Positions 1-5,870 of a stretch of 10,000 nt of DNA are shown piece by piece. Origin of the DNA: Flavobacterium sp. (GTDB taxonomy: Bacteria > Bacteroidota > Bacteroidia > Flavobacteriales > Flavobacteriaceae). The stretch is from NCBI RefSeq assembly GCF_020217025.1, contig NZ_JAIWOF010000216.1, positions 1 through 10,000 on the forward strand. Reading direction: 5' to 3'. Numbering within the stretch: position 1 is the stretch's first letter; every line of letters begins with the position of its first letter. The translations under genes and the position numbers were made by a program. The notes below the pieces were generated by a model, which saw only the letters and a list, made by a program, of their open reading frames with translations, was not told where the DNA came from and searched no databases.

Positions 1-785
1 AAATTTCCAACGGCTTTTTTGAAATTCTTTTTACTCATTTTCAAAACCGTTTTAATGTCTTCTGGATGCGAATTATCAGTTAATCGCAAGAAACCACGAT
101 TCGCTTTTAATTCGTCTAAAATTACTTGTGAAGATGGTTCGATTGCCTCTACTCCAACTTTACGTAACATGACATCAATTTTACCATCAGGACGAATGTT
201 TTTGATATACCCTTTTGTTTTCATTCCAGGTTTTACATCATCATACACTTCGTTTTTATAAGCTAAACCTTTATGCTTTTGATTGATAATACAATTAATT
301 CCGCCTTCCGTAATGTGCGAAATTAAAATATCTACTTCTTCGTTTTTTTCTAACTCTAAATTTTCGTTCGATAAATATTTATTAGTTCTACTCGAAGCTA
401 CCAAACGATTGGTTTTTTCATCCATGTGCATGTAAACCAAATAACGTTTACCTTCTTCCATAGGGCGTGCTTGTTCTTTAAACGGAACGAACAAATCTTT
501 TTCCAATCCCCAATCTAAAAAAGCTCCGAATTTGTTGATGTAATTTACTTTTAAATGTGCAAATTCGTTCAACTTGATATAAGGTTTCAAAGTAGTTGCA
601 ACAGGGCGTTCTTCGTGATCTAAATACACAAATACGGTTAAATCATCGCCAATAGTAAATTCTTTTGGCACATATTTATTTGGCAATAAAACATCATCTT
701 CTTGCGTGTCTTCGCTTCCTAAAAATAAACCAACTTTAGTATCTCTAAGTATTTTTAACGTATTGAACTCTCCTATATGTAACAT
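1..785 (-). CDS. cvfB: CvfB/YitL-type S1 RNA-binding protein, partial (C-terminus beyond left edge)
   Basis: An open frame starts at the ATG 785-783 and continues without a stop to the window edge, giving 261 complete codons. It begins MLHIGEFNTLKILRDTKVG, a typical opening for the CvfB/YitL family. That family has S1-like RNA-binding folds followed by a winged helix. Residues about 1-65, 70-135 and 145-210 look like three successive S1-like beta modules; the second carries NKFGAFLDWGLEKDLFVP (84-101), and the third ends near DGKIDVMLRK (200-209). From about 215 the chain turns helical and charged (MSKKNFKKAVGN at the edge), matching the start of the winged helix. Family members bind RNA in the cytoplasm, and CvfB affects virulence-gene expression in staphylococci; the target here is unknown. 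The start is supported by a -7 element 19 bases upstream (805-812). The family call is firm; the physiological role is not. Confidence 0.85.
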   Translation of the reverse strand, partial: MLHIGEFNTLKILRDTKVGLFLGSEDTQEDDVLLPNKYVPKEFTIGDDLTVFVYLDHEERPVATTLKPYIKLNEFAHLKVNYINKFGAFLDWGLEKDLFVPFKEQARPMEEGKRYLVYMHMDEKTNRLVASSRTNKYLSNENLELEKNEEVDILISHITEGGINCIINQKHKGLAYKNEVYDDVKPGMKTKGYIKNIRPDGKIDVMLRKVGVEAIEPSSQVILDELKANRGFLRLTDNSHPEDIKTVLKMSKKNFKKAVGN

Positions 786-804
786 AAATGAAATAAATAT
801 GGTG

Positions 805-812
805 CAAAGGTA
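805..812 (-). promoter_or_regulatory. Bacteroidota -7 element (TACCTTTG) for the cvfB-like gene
   Basis: On the minus strand this reads TACCTTTG, an exact match to the Bacteroidota consensus TAnnTTTG, 19 bases before the ATG. No TTG lies at the normal -33 distance; the nearest one (825-827) is only 12 bases away. The upstream side runs into the U-tract of the porin terminator. Confidence 0.7.
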
Positions 813-823
813 AGCAAATAGAA

Positions 824-856
824 ACAAAAAAAAATCCAGTTACTCGAACTGGATTT
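824..856 (-). terminator. Intrinsic terminator of the porin gene
   Basis: A perfect 10-base stem, AAATCCAGTT (832-841) and AACTGGATTT (847-856), encloses a 5-base loop. On the minus strand it is followed by an uninterrupted T run (833-825). It lies just past the porin stop codon at 879. Confidence 0.88.
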
Positions 857-878
857 AAATTGTATTAAAATTAGAATT

Positions 879-2117
879 TTAAATTCCGATTTCTACTTGG
901 AAACGAACATACCAATTTTGTTTGTTAGTTCCGTCGAAAAATTCTTGTTTTTCTGTTGTAAATTCAGCTTGAAGTTTTAAAGCATGTTCCCAAATATATT
1001 TGTTTACACCAAAACTTAATTGTTCTGTATTTGGATAAAATGCCTTTACTTCATTGTCAACTTTCTGTTTTGAAAAACGACCGATAACTTCGTATTTTGA
1101 AGGAAAACAGTAACTTAATTGATTATCAAAACCGTTTCCAACAAAAACCGCTCTACTCAATAATGGATTAGTTGCTGATGTTGTGATAGCTTTACTAGCA
1201 TCTCTCATCATGTAAGTAGACATAAAAGCCCAACCATTGTATTTTCCAATAAAGTCTAATAAAACAGTAGATAAATTACTAGTTTCATATAATAAATCAC
1301 CCATTTGACCTTGTGATTCTCTTGCTTTATCATTGTAATTGTAAACTCCAGAAATCATAAATTTTGGCTTCTCCTCTCTTAACAAATCTCCTTCAAAATA
1401 ATGACCATCTTTCTTAAACTTACCTAAAGGCATTAATTCAATTTTTCCAGAGTATGATAAACCATTGTTATCTTTTAAAGTTGAATTTGCACTATTTGTA
1501 GTCCAGTTTCTTCCTTCTCCTAAAGTTACAGCACCTTTAAAGTTATAAGAAAACTTATTCTCATATTCATTTAAATTAGCAAAATGGAAACCAAAATCAC
1601 GGTCTGTATTAAATCGAGAGTTGTTTATACTTCTATCGGTTAACTGAATAGCTCCTGATGAATTTACAGCTTGTCTCGTTCCTGGTAATTTTGTAACCCC
1701 AAAACCATATTGCCAATGCATATTTGGACGGTAATATACTACCGCATCTCTAATTACGTTTAAGTTTTCATTTGGTCTTACTGGTCCAACATCTCCTGCA
1801 CCAAATGATAATTGAATCACATATAAATATTTTGGACTCCCTACATATCCATCAAAACGCAATCGTAAACGACGCACTTGAGCTTCATAAAATGGTTCCG
1901 CTCCTTCATTATCATAATAACTTAATCGGTCTTGCATTCTAAAACGAATGTTGAACTGGAAAATACTATCTGGAGATGTTAAACCTACACCTTTACCAAA
2001 ACTATAATAGGGTAACGAGGTTAGTTTTAAATCATTGTCTTTTGTAGATACTTTTATGTCCTGAGCACTTGAAAATGCAGTAGTTACTAAAAGTAAAAAT
2101 GTAATTAATTTTTTCAT
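879..2117 (-). CDS. Phosphate-selective porin O/P family outer-membrane protein
   Basis: This 412-residue protein has a clear Sec signal peptide (MKKLITFLLLVTTAFSSA, probable cleavage before Q19). The mature chain is rich in alternating aromatic and polar beta-strands and ends FQVEIGI, as expected for an outer-membrane barrel. The segment FQFNIRFRMQDRLSYYDN, followed by EAQVRRLRLRFDGYV and later YYRPNMHWQYGFGVTKLPGTR, matches the Porin_O_P (OprP/OprO) family, in which the RRxRLxxxG strand near the N-terminus is characteristic. In the classical family it forms trimeric channels with basic constrictions for phosphate or pyrophosphate. There are no pho, pst or phosphatase genes nearby, so phosphate selectivity is a family label only. 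It is transcribed alone: promoter at 2143-2150, terminator at 824-856. It is divergent from prmA. Confidence 0.85.
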   Translation of the reverse strand: MKKLITFLLLVTTAFSSAQDIKVSTKDNDLKLTSLPYYSFGKGVGLTSPDSIFQFNIRFRMQDRLSYYDNEGAEPFYEAQVRRLRLRFDGYVGSPKYLYVIQLSFGAGDVGPVRPNENLNVIRDAVVYYRPNMHWQYGFGVTKLPGTRQAVNSSGAIQLTDRSINNSRFNTDRDFGFHFANLNEYENKFSYNFKGAVTLGEGRNWTTNSANSTLKDNNGLSYSGKIELMPLGKFKKDGHYFEGDLLREEKPKFMISGVYNYNDKARESQGQMGDLLYETSNLSTVLLDFIGKYNGWAFMSTYMMRDASKAITTSATNPLLSRAVFVGNGFDNQLSYCFPSKYEVIGRFSKQKVDNEVKAFYPNTEQLSFGVNKYIWEHALKLQAEFTTEKQEFFDGTNKQNWYVRFQVEIGI

Positions 2118-2142
2118 TTGTTATGTTGTTGTTTATTTTGTG

Positions 2143-2150
2143 CAAACTTA
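2143..2150 (-). promoter_or_regulatory. -7 element (TAAGTTTG) of the porin gene
   Basis: The minus strand reads TAAGTTTG, matching TAnnTTTG, 25 bases before the porin ATG. No TTG is seen at the usual -33 distance. The element overlaps an inverted copy of the GTTAAGT motif repeated at 2164-2179. Confidence 0.65.
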
Positions 2151-2180
2151 ACATCAAAACAAGGTTAAGTATGTTAAGTA
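2146..2180. repeat. Three copies of GTTAAGT between divergent promoters
   Basis: GTTAAGTA occurs twice in direct orientation at 2164-2171 and 2173-2180 (9-base period). The inverted form ACTTAAC lies at 2146-2152. The cluster fills the space between the porin -7 element and the prmA -7 element, where a regulator of one or both genes could bind. An operator role is inference; low-complexity AT-rich sequence could also produce this. Confidence 0.4.
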
Positions 2181-2185
2181 AATAT

Positions 2186-2193
2186 TACCTTTG
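2186..2193 (+). promoter_or_regulatory. -7 element (TACCTTTG) of prmA
   Basis: TACCTTTG matches TAnnTTTG exactly and lies 15 bases before the ATG at 2209. It overlaps an in-frame TTG at 2191, which therefore cannot be the translation start if this promoter is used. The predicted leader is only about 10 nucleotides. Confidence 0.75.
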
Positions 2194-2208
2194 CAAAAAA
2201 TTAACGTT

Positions 2209-3042
2209 ATGTCAAATATATACATTGGATATCATTTTACAATTGCTCCATTAGAACTTGGAAGTGAAATTTTAATTGCTGAATTAGGAGAAAAAGCCTT
2301 TGAAAGCTTCATTGAAACGGAAACTGGTGTTTCTGCTTTTGTTCAAAAAGATTTATGGAGTGAAGATATATTGGAGGATATTCAAATTCTAGAAAATCCA
2401 GAATTTAAAATTGACTATACATTTGAAGAAATTGAGCAAGTGAACTGGAACGAAGAATGGGAGAAAAATTTTGAACCTATTGATGTAGATGGTAAATGCC
2501 ACGTAAGAGCTCCTTTTCATGAAAAAACGAATGCTGAATACGACATCGTAATCGAACCTAAAATGAGTTTTGGAACGGGTCATCATGAAACTACGCACAT
2601 GATGATTCAACATTTGTTAGAAACGGATTTAGTAGGTAAGAAAACCTTAGATATGGGATGTGGAACTGCTATTTTAGCTATTTTGGCTGAAATGAAAGGC
2701 GCGCAACCTATTGACGCTATTGATATTGACAATTGGTGTTACTTAAACTCAATTGAAAATGCAGAACGTAATAATTGCAAACATATTTCGGTTTACGAAG
2801 GTGATGCTTCTTTATTAGATGGTAAAAAATATGATGTGATTATTGCCAACATCAACCGTAATATTTTATTAAACGATATGCAACAATATGTAGCTTGTTT
2901 AAACGAAAACGGAATTTTATTCTTAAGTGGATTCTATACTGAGGATATTCCTGTGATTTCGGAAAGTTGTACTTCAAAAGGATTAACCTATGTAAAACAA
3001 TTTGAAAGAAACAATTGGGTTGCTTTGAAGTTTGTAAAATAG
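2209..3042 (+). CDS. prmA: Ribosomal protein L11 methyltransferase
   Basis: A 277-residue cytoplasmic enzyme that transfers methyl groups from S-adenosylmethionine to ribosomal protein L11. The N-terminal substrate-recognition domain (about 1-75) is followed by the linker motif NWNEEWEKNFEP (79-90). Then comes the family signature EPKMSFGTGHHETT (116-129), where the second G-rich stretch contacts the cofactor. The methyltransferase glycine loop is LDMGCGTAIL (147-156), the acidic end of strand 2 is IDIDN (171-175), and the catalytic-site strand is IANINRNIL (212-220). Length and motif order are normal for PrmA. An in-frame TTG at 2191 would add six residues, but it sits inside the -7 promoter element, so the ATG at 2209 is chosen. 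It is monocistronic or weakly linked to clpS, which has its own promoter. I see no hairpin in 3043-3128. Confidence 0.93.
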   Translation: MSNIYIGYHFTIAPLELGSEILIAELGEKAFESFIETETGVSAFVQKDLWSEDILEDIQILENPEFKIDYTFEEIEQVNWNEEWEKNFEPIDVDGKCHVRAPFHEKTNAEYDIVIEPKMSFGTGHHETTHMMIQHLLETDLVGKKTLDMGCGTAILAILAEMKGAQPIDAIDIDNWCYLNSIENAERNNCKHISVYEGDASLLDGKKYDVIIANINRNILLNDMQQYVACLNENGILFLSGFYTEDIPVISESCTSKGLTYVKQFERNNWVALKFVK

Positions 3043-3105
3043 CTAGAAGTTGGTAGAATGAAATTAGTAGTTTATTTTTTTTAATCTTGAAATTGATTTT
3101 TGAAT

Positions 3106-3136
3106 TTGAACTTGAAACATTTTTTTAATATTTTTG
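3106..3136 (+). promoter_or_regulatory. Promoter of clpS: TTG at -33 and TATTTTTG at -7
   Basis: TTG at 3106-3108 and TATTTTTG at 3129-3136 are separated by 20 bases, a good match to the TTG / TAnnTTTG Bacteroidota promoter. The ATG follows 25 bases later. The surrounding 3080-3120 stretch is a run of TTGA/TTGAA repeats without dyad symmetry. Confidence 0.65.
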
Positions 3137-3161
3137 TAATGAACTTTCAAACGTAAAGAAA

Positions 3162-3437
3162 ATGAGCACGATAGAAAAAGTACAAGAAGAAGTTTTAGTA
3201 GCAGAAGCTGTTGGTGTTAATAACGAAATTGTATTACACAACGATGATGTAAATACATTTGACCACGTTATTGATACATTGATTAGAGTTTGTAAACACG
3301 ATGAATTACAAGCGGAACAATGCGCTTTGTTAGTCCACTACAAAGGAAAATGCACGGTTAAAACAGGTTCTTTAGAAGAATTAAAACCGCAGTGCTCTGC
3401 TCTATTAGATGCAGGTTTAAGTGCTGAATTGATATAA
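3162..3437 (+). CDS. clpS: ATP-dependent Clp protease adaptor ClpS
   Basis: A 91-residue adaptor that delivers N-degron substrates to the ClpA/ClpC unfoldase in the cytoplasm. An acidic flexible tail (1-20) precedes the folded core. The core holds the substrate-pocket motif LHNDDVNTFDHV (25-36), in which N27 and D28 correspond to E. coli N34 and D35, and VHYKGKC (58-64), with H59 corresponding to H66. The pocket-gating methionine of E. coli ClpS (M40) aligns with F33, so the hydrophobic pocket is shaped by a phenylalanine; this could affect which N-terminal residues are accepted (inference). The length is typical once the shorter C-terminus is allowed for. No clpA or clpC is adjacent. It has its own promoter at 3106-3136 and ends at a bidirectional terminator shared with the convergent heavy-metal-domain gene. 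Confidence 0.92.
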   Translation: MSTIEKVQEEVLVAEAVGVNNEIVLHNDDVNTFDHVIDTLIRVCKHDELQAEQCALLVHYKGKCTVKTGSLEELKPQCSALLDAGLSAELI

Positions 3438-3468
3438 AAAAAGTCCCGATTAAATCGGGACTTTTTAT
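3436..3468. terminator. Bidirectional terminator between clpS and the HMA gene
   Basis: GTCCCGA (3443-3449) pairs with TCGGGAC (3455-3461) around a 5-base loop and can extend inward by two A-T pairs. A-tracts and T-tracts flank both sides (3436-3442 and 3462-3466), so it can stop both the clpS transcript and the opposing one. It overlaps the last base pairs of both genes' ends. Confidence 0.92.
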
Positions 3469-3735
3469 TTAACTCATTTTTCCAATAGCGCAACTTACAT
3501 AAGACTTGGCTTTCTCCATTAAACTATTGGCTTCTCCGTCTTCGGGATATCCTAATGATTTTAATTTTTCTTTAACTTCATTTAATTTTTCTTCGGATAC
3601 ATAATCAAATGTTACCGAACTATCTTCAACATTTACGGCAATATTATTTATTGTTTCAATAGATGAAATTCCTTTGGTAATTGTATTAGCACAACCACCA
3701 CATTTTAAATTTTGTATATGAATTGTTGTTTGCAT
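3469..3735 (-). CDS. Heavy-metal-associated (HMA) domain protein, CopZ-like
   Basis: An 88-residue soluble protein with a single ferredoxin-like HMA fold (about 1-68). The metal site is NLKCGGCANTI, with C12 and C15 forming the CxxC pair that binds Cu(I) or another soft metal. GYP near residue 62-64 marks the last strand region. A C-terminal extension of about 20 residues ends KSYVSCAIGKMS and holds a third cysteine (C82). No membrane segment or signal peptide is present, so it acts in the cytoplasm. No copper ATPase is adjacent. The upstream neighbours on the same strand are the YeeE/YedE halves, 76 bases away, but this gene has its own -7 element (3756-3763). A role as a metal chaperone or buffer follows from the family; the metal is not shown by the sequence. 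Confidence 0.85.
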   Translation of the reverse strand: MQTTIHIQNLKCGGCANTITKGISSIETINNIAVNVEDSSVTFDYVSEEKLNEVKEKLKSLGYPEDGEANSLMEKAKSYVSCAIGKMS

Positions 3736-3755
3736 AACTCTTAATTTTAATTACA

Positions 3756-3763
3756 CAAATTTA
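3756..3763 (-). promoter_or_regulatory. -7 element (TAAATTTG) of the HMA gene
   Basis: The minus strand reads TAAATTTG, a match to TAnnTTTG, 20 bases before the ATG. A TTG lies 23 bases further upstream (3787-3789). No terminator hairpin separates this promoter from the YeeE/YedE genes, so read-through from them is also possible. Confidence 0.6.
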
Positions 3764-3811
3764 CAAAATATACAACCAAAACACCCCAATATTTGATACT
3801 TTAACTTAACT

Positions 3812-4225
3812 TTAATGTGGCAATTTATCTTTTAACAAACCATAAATATAAGTTCCTAAAAGAGCTCCTATAAGAACTACAACAATAGCATAAGTTCCTG
3901 TTCCAAGAAGAATAAAAATAGGTCCAGGACAACAGCCTACTAAAGCCCATCCTAATCCGAATAAACTTCCACCAATAATGTAACGCCAAAAACCACGCTC
4001 TTTTTCAATTATATTAATTGGCAAACCGTTATAATCTTTTACTTTATATTTTTTTATAATTTGTAATCCTACAATACCTGTAAATAAAGCCGTTCCAATA
4101 ATTCCATACATATGAAACGATTGAAAATGAAACATTTCATAAATACGATACCAAGAAACAGCTTCTGCTTTGGTTAAAACAATTCCGAAGAATATTCCGG
4201 TAAGAAAAAATCTTGCTAACTTCAT
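3812..4225 (-). CDS. YeeE/YedE-type transporter, C-terminal half (DUF6691 family)
   Basis: A 137-residue membrane protein with about four hydrophobic segments (5-17, 39-56, 80-96, 103-130). It carries the family signature GLGWALVGCCPGP (90-102), with C98 and C99 in the position where the family normally has one conserved cysteine before PGP. FQSFHMYGIIGTA (34-46) is also typical of the family. In fused YeeE/YedE proteins such as the thiosulfate importer TsuA, this half pairs with an N-terminal half bearing GCTSGH. Here the two are separate genes, with only 2 bases between the stop of the upstream half and this ATG, so they are translationally linked and presumably form a heterodimer in the inner membrane. 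The substrate (thiosulfate or another reduced sulfur species) is inferred from the family only. No terminator is visible downstream. Confidence 0.85.
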   Translation of the reverse strand: MKLARFFLTGIFFGIVLTKAEAVSWYRIYEMFHFQSFHMYGIIGTALFTGIVGLQIIKKYKVKDYNGLPINIIEKERGFWRYIIGGSLFGLGWALVGCCPGPIFILLGTGTYAIVVVLIGALLGTYIYGLLKDKLPH

Positions 4226-4227
4226 GA

Positions 4228-4794
4228 TTAAGCCATTTTAAAGATTAGAGGTAAAATATAATGTGCCATGGCTAATCCTCCAATGAAGAAACCAATAACG
4301 GCTACTAATGATGGTAATTGTAAATTGCTTAACCCCGATATAGCATGACCAGAAGTACAACCACCAGCATATCGCGTTCCAAATCCAATTAACAAACCAC
4401 CAATTAATAATATAGCAAATCCTTTTGGAGATTGTAATGTTTCAACGCTAAAAATAGCATCCGGCATTAATTTACCATTTGGTGCATCAATTCCAAGTGT
4501 TTGCAATTGCGTAATAGTCTCTGGATTTACATTGACACCACTTCCATCTGACAAAAAGTAAAAAGCGATAAATCCTCCTACAAAAGCTCCTAAAACAACC
4601 GCTAAACTCCATTTTTGTTCGCGCCAATCCAATTTAAAAAAGTCGCTAAATTTTCCAGCTCCAGCCATAGAACACATGGTTCTAAGATTCGATGACATTC
4701 CAAAAGATTTTCCAAAATAAGTTAAAATTAGCATCGTCACACCAATTAAAAATCCCGAAATGGCCCAATGCCAAGTTCCAAAAATCAATTCCAT
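4228..4794 (-). CDS. YeeE/YedE-type transporter, N-terminal half (sulfur-compound transport)
   Basis: A 188-residue inner-membrane protein with segments at about 10-27, 65-82, 126-143 and 160-182. The core signature GTRYAGGCTSGHAISG contains C146 and matches the YeeE/YedE (Sulf_transp) family. A second conserved cysteine, C41, lies in NLRTMCSMAG near the first re-entrant region. In the thiosulfate transporter TsuA, cysteines of this kind relay the substrate through the membrane. It is the first gene of a tight pair with the C-terminal half. A GTG at 4815 is in frame, but it is the last base triplet of the -7 element, so the ATG at 4794-4792 is preferred. Regulation is probably by a Crp/Fnr-type protein at the palindrome 4841-4856. 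Substrate identity is inference. Confidence 0.87.
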   Translation of the reverse strand: MELIFGTWHWAISGFLIGVTMLILTYFGKSFGMSSNLRTMCSMAGAGKFSDFFKLDWREQKWSLAVVLGAFVGGFIAFYFLSDGSGVNVNPETITQLQTLGIDAPNGKLMPDAIFSVETLQSPKGFAILLIGGLLIGFGTRYAGGCTSGHAISGLSNLQLPSLVAVIGFFIGGLAMAHYILPLIFKMA

Positions 4795-4814
4795 AGTATT
4801 TTTACAATTTTCCA

Positions 4815-4822
4815 CAAAAATA
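4815..4822 (-). promoter_or_regulatory. -7 element (TATTTTTG) of the YeeE/YedE operon
   Basis: The minus strand reads TATTTTTG, matching TAnnTTTG, 20 bases before the chosen ATG. No TTG is present at the -33 distance; the palindrome 4841-4856 sits there instead, which suits a promoter that depends on an activator. Confidence 0.7.
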
Positions 4823-4840
4823 GAAATTCAAATTGGTATT

Positions 4841-4856
4841 TGTAACTTTTGTTACA
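4841..4856. promoter_or_regulatory. Crp/Fnr-type palindrome TGTAAC-N4-GTTACA
   Basis: A perfect 6+6 inverted repeat around TTTT contains the GTA-N8-TAC core used by several Crp/Fnr-family regulators. Its centre (4848.5) lies about 40 bases upstream of the start point expected from the YeeE/YedE -7 element, the classical class II activator position. It also lies about 30 bases upstream of the expected start of the divergent DUF4199 gene, where binding would more likely interfere with polymerase. No such regulator is encoded in the window. Confidence 0.6.
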
Positions 4857-4864
4857 TTTTATAG

Positions 4865-4872
4865 TAAATTTG
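4865..4872 (+). promoter_or_regulatory. -7 element (TAAATTTG) of the DUF4199-lipoprotein operon
   Basis: TAAATTTG matches TAnnTTTG and lies 24 bases before the ATG at 4897. A TTG at 4840-4842 is 22 bases upstream and overlaps the left arm of the palindrome at 4841-4856. Confidence 0.65.
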
Positions 4873-4896
4873 AGGCATCAAACAAAAGCATATCAA

Positions 4897-5379
4897 ATGA
4901 AAAAGTTTTCAATCGAATTCAAATGGGCTATCATTACCACAATTATTTTTTTAGCTTGGATGACTTTAGAAAAGCAATTGGGATTTCACACTGAAAAAAT
5001 TAAATGGGAACCTTTATTTAATATTTTATATATTTTCCCTTTGTTTCTCCTTTACTTTTTGGCATTAAGAGAAAAGAAAATAAAATTTTATAATGGCACT
5101 ATGAATTGGAAACAAGGCATCATTTCTGCTATTGTAATCTCATTTATCATTGTTGTATTTAGTCCGATTGCACAATTTATTCTACATGAATTTATAAGTC
5201 CTAATTTTCTAACTAATACTATTAATTATACGGTTGAAAGTAAAAAATTATCATTAGAAGAAGCTAAAGAATATACAACTTTATCGAGTTCTATTTGGAA
5301 AAACATTTCAGATAGTTTATCTTTTGGTGTGGTTATTGGCGCGATTGTTGCTTACCTTTTAAAAACAAAAACCAACTAA
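4897..5379 (+). CDS. DUF4199 domain-containing membrane protein
   Basis: A 160-residue integral membrane protein of unknown function, with four hydrophobic segments at about 9-22, 38-57, 71-97 and 141-155. Features typical of Bacteroidota DUF4199 proteins are the opening IEFKWAIITTIIFLAWMTLEK (6-26), the LREKK turn after the second segment, the GTMNWKQGI start of the third, and a polar stretch with KLSLEEAKEY (117-126) before the last segment. An in-frame TTG at 4849 would add 16 residues upstream, but the -7 element (4865-4872) lies after it, so the ATG at 4897 is used. It overlaps no gene and is followed one base later by the lipoprotein gene, implying one transcript. No catalytic residues are recognisable. 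Confidence 0.8.
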   Translation: MKKFSIEFKWAIITTIIFLAWMTLEKQLGFHTEKIKWEPLFNILYIFPLFLLYFLALREKKIKFYNGTMNWKQGIISAIVISFIIVVFSPIAQFILHEFISPNFLTNTINYTVESKKLSLEEAKEYTTLSSSIWKNISDSLSFGVVIGAIVAYLLKTKTN

Positions 5380-5380
5380 A

Positions 5381-5842
5381 ATGAAATACTTCTTTTCTTT
5401 ATTAATCGCTTTTACTCTTACCAGTTGTGTAAGTACTAAATCAACAATTAAAAATATTGATAGTACTGCTTTGCGTCCATTAGTAAGAGATCAAGCTTAC
5501 ATAATTACTGAATATGCTACAGATGCTAAATATGGATATGATGAAGATTATCCCATAAACATTGGTTTCATTAATGAAAAACAAGAAAACATTAACATTC
5601 AATATTATTTTAGTGGATTGGAAGGACCAAATGGTGAGAAAATTAGCTATAAAAAAGTAGATACCTGTTGCCCTTTTCCAACTAAAAACAGTTTGATGGG
5701 AGCTGGAACTATTGGCATTTATGAAGTAACATTTGAAGGAAGCGATAAAAAAATTACCTTATACTTTAATATTTATGAAAAAGGAAAAATCCTATGTCCA
5801 AAAGGATTTTCAATTAAAAAATTTCCAGCTAGAGACAAATAA
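5381..5842 (+). CDS. Small lipoprotein of unknown function
   Basis: A 153-residue protein with a lipoprotein signal peptide (MKYFFSLLIAFTLTSC; lipobox LTSC, lipidated C16). The residues after C16 (VSTKS) lack the acidic surface-export signal described in Bacteroidota, so it probably faces the periplasm (inference). The mature part, about 135 residues, is beta-rich, with TEYATDAKYGYDEDYPINIG (43-62), a CC pair (C96-C97) followed by PFPTKNSLMGAG, and a last cysteine at C139; a periplasmic disulfide is possible. I recognise no enzyme domain. From memory, lipoproteins like this beside kdsA in flavobacteria are sometimes labelled KDO8P aldolase; nothing in this sequence supports such activity. It starts one base after the DUF4199 stop codon and is followed by a terminator and then kdsA. 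Confidence 0.75.
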   Translation: MKYFFSLLIAFTLTSCVSTKSTIKNIDSTALRPLVRDQAYIITEYATDAKYGYDEDYPINIGFINEKQENINIQYYFSGLEGPNGEKISYKKVDTCCPFPTKNSLMGAGTIGIYEVTFEGSDKKITLYFNIYEKGKILCPKGFSIKKFPARDK

Positions 5843-5870
5843 AAACTATTTTATTATCTGTAACATAAGT

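Noticed and set aside
19..261. An 80-codon + strand frame at the left edge
   Set aside because: It is antisense to the continuous CvfB-like frame, which has clear family sequence.
879..2117. Specific assignment of the porin as a phosphate channel
   Set aside because: Only the family label suggests phosphate; there is no phosphate-regulon gene nearby and no Pho-box that I could recognise.
2389..2613. A 74-codon - strand frame
   Set aside because: It is antisense within prmA, and the protein has no recognisable character.
3043..3128. TTGA/TTGAA-rich repeats after prmA as a possible small RNA or terminator
   Set aside because: There is no stable inverted repeat or U-tract; only the clpS promoter can be supported there.
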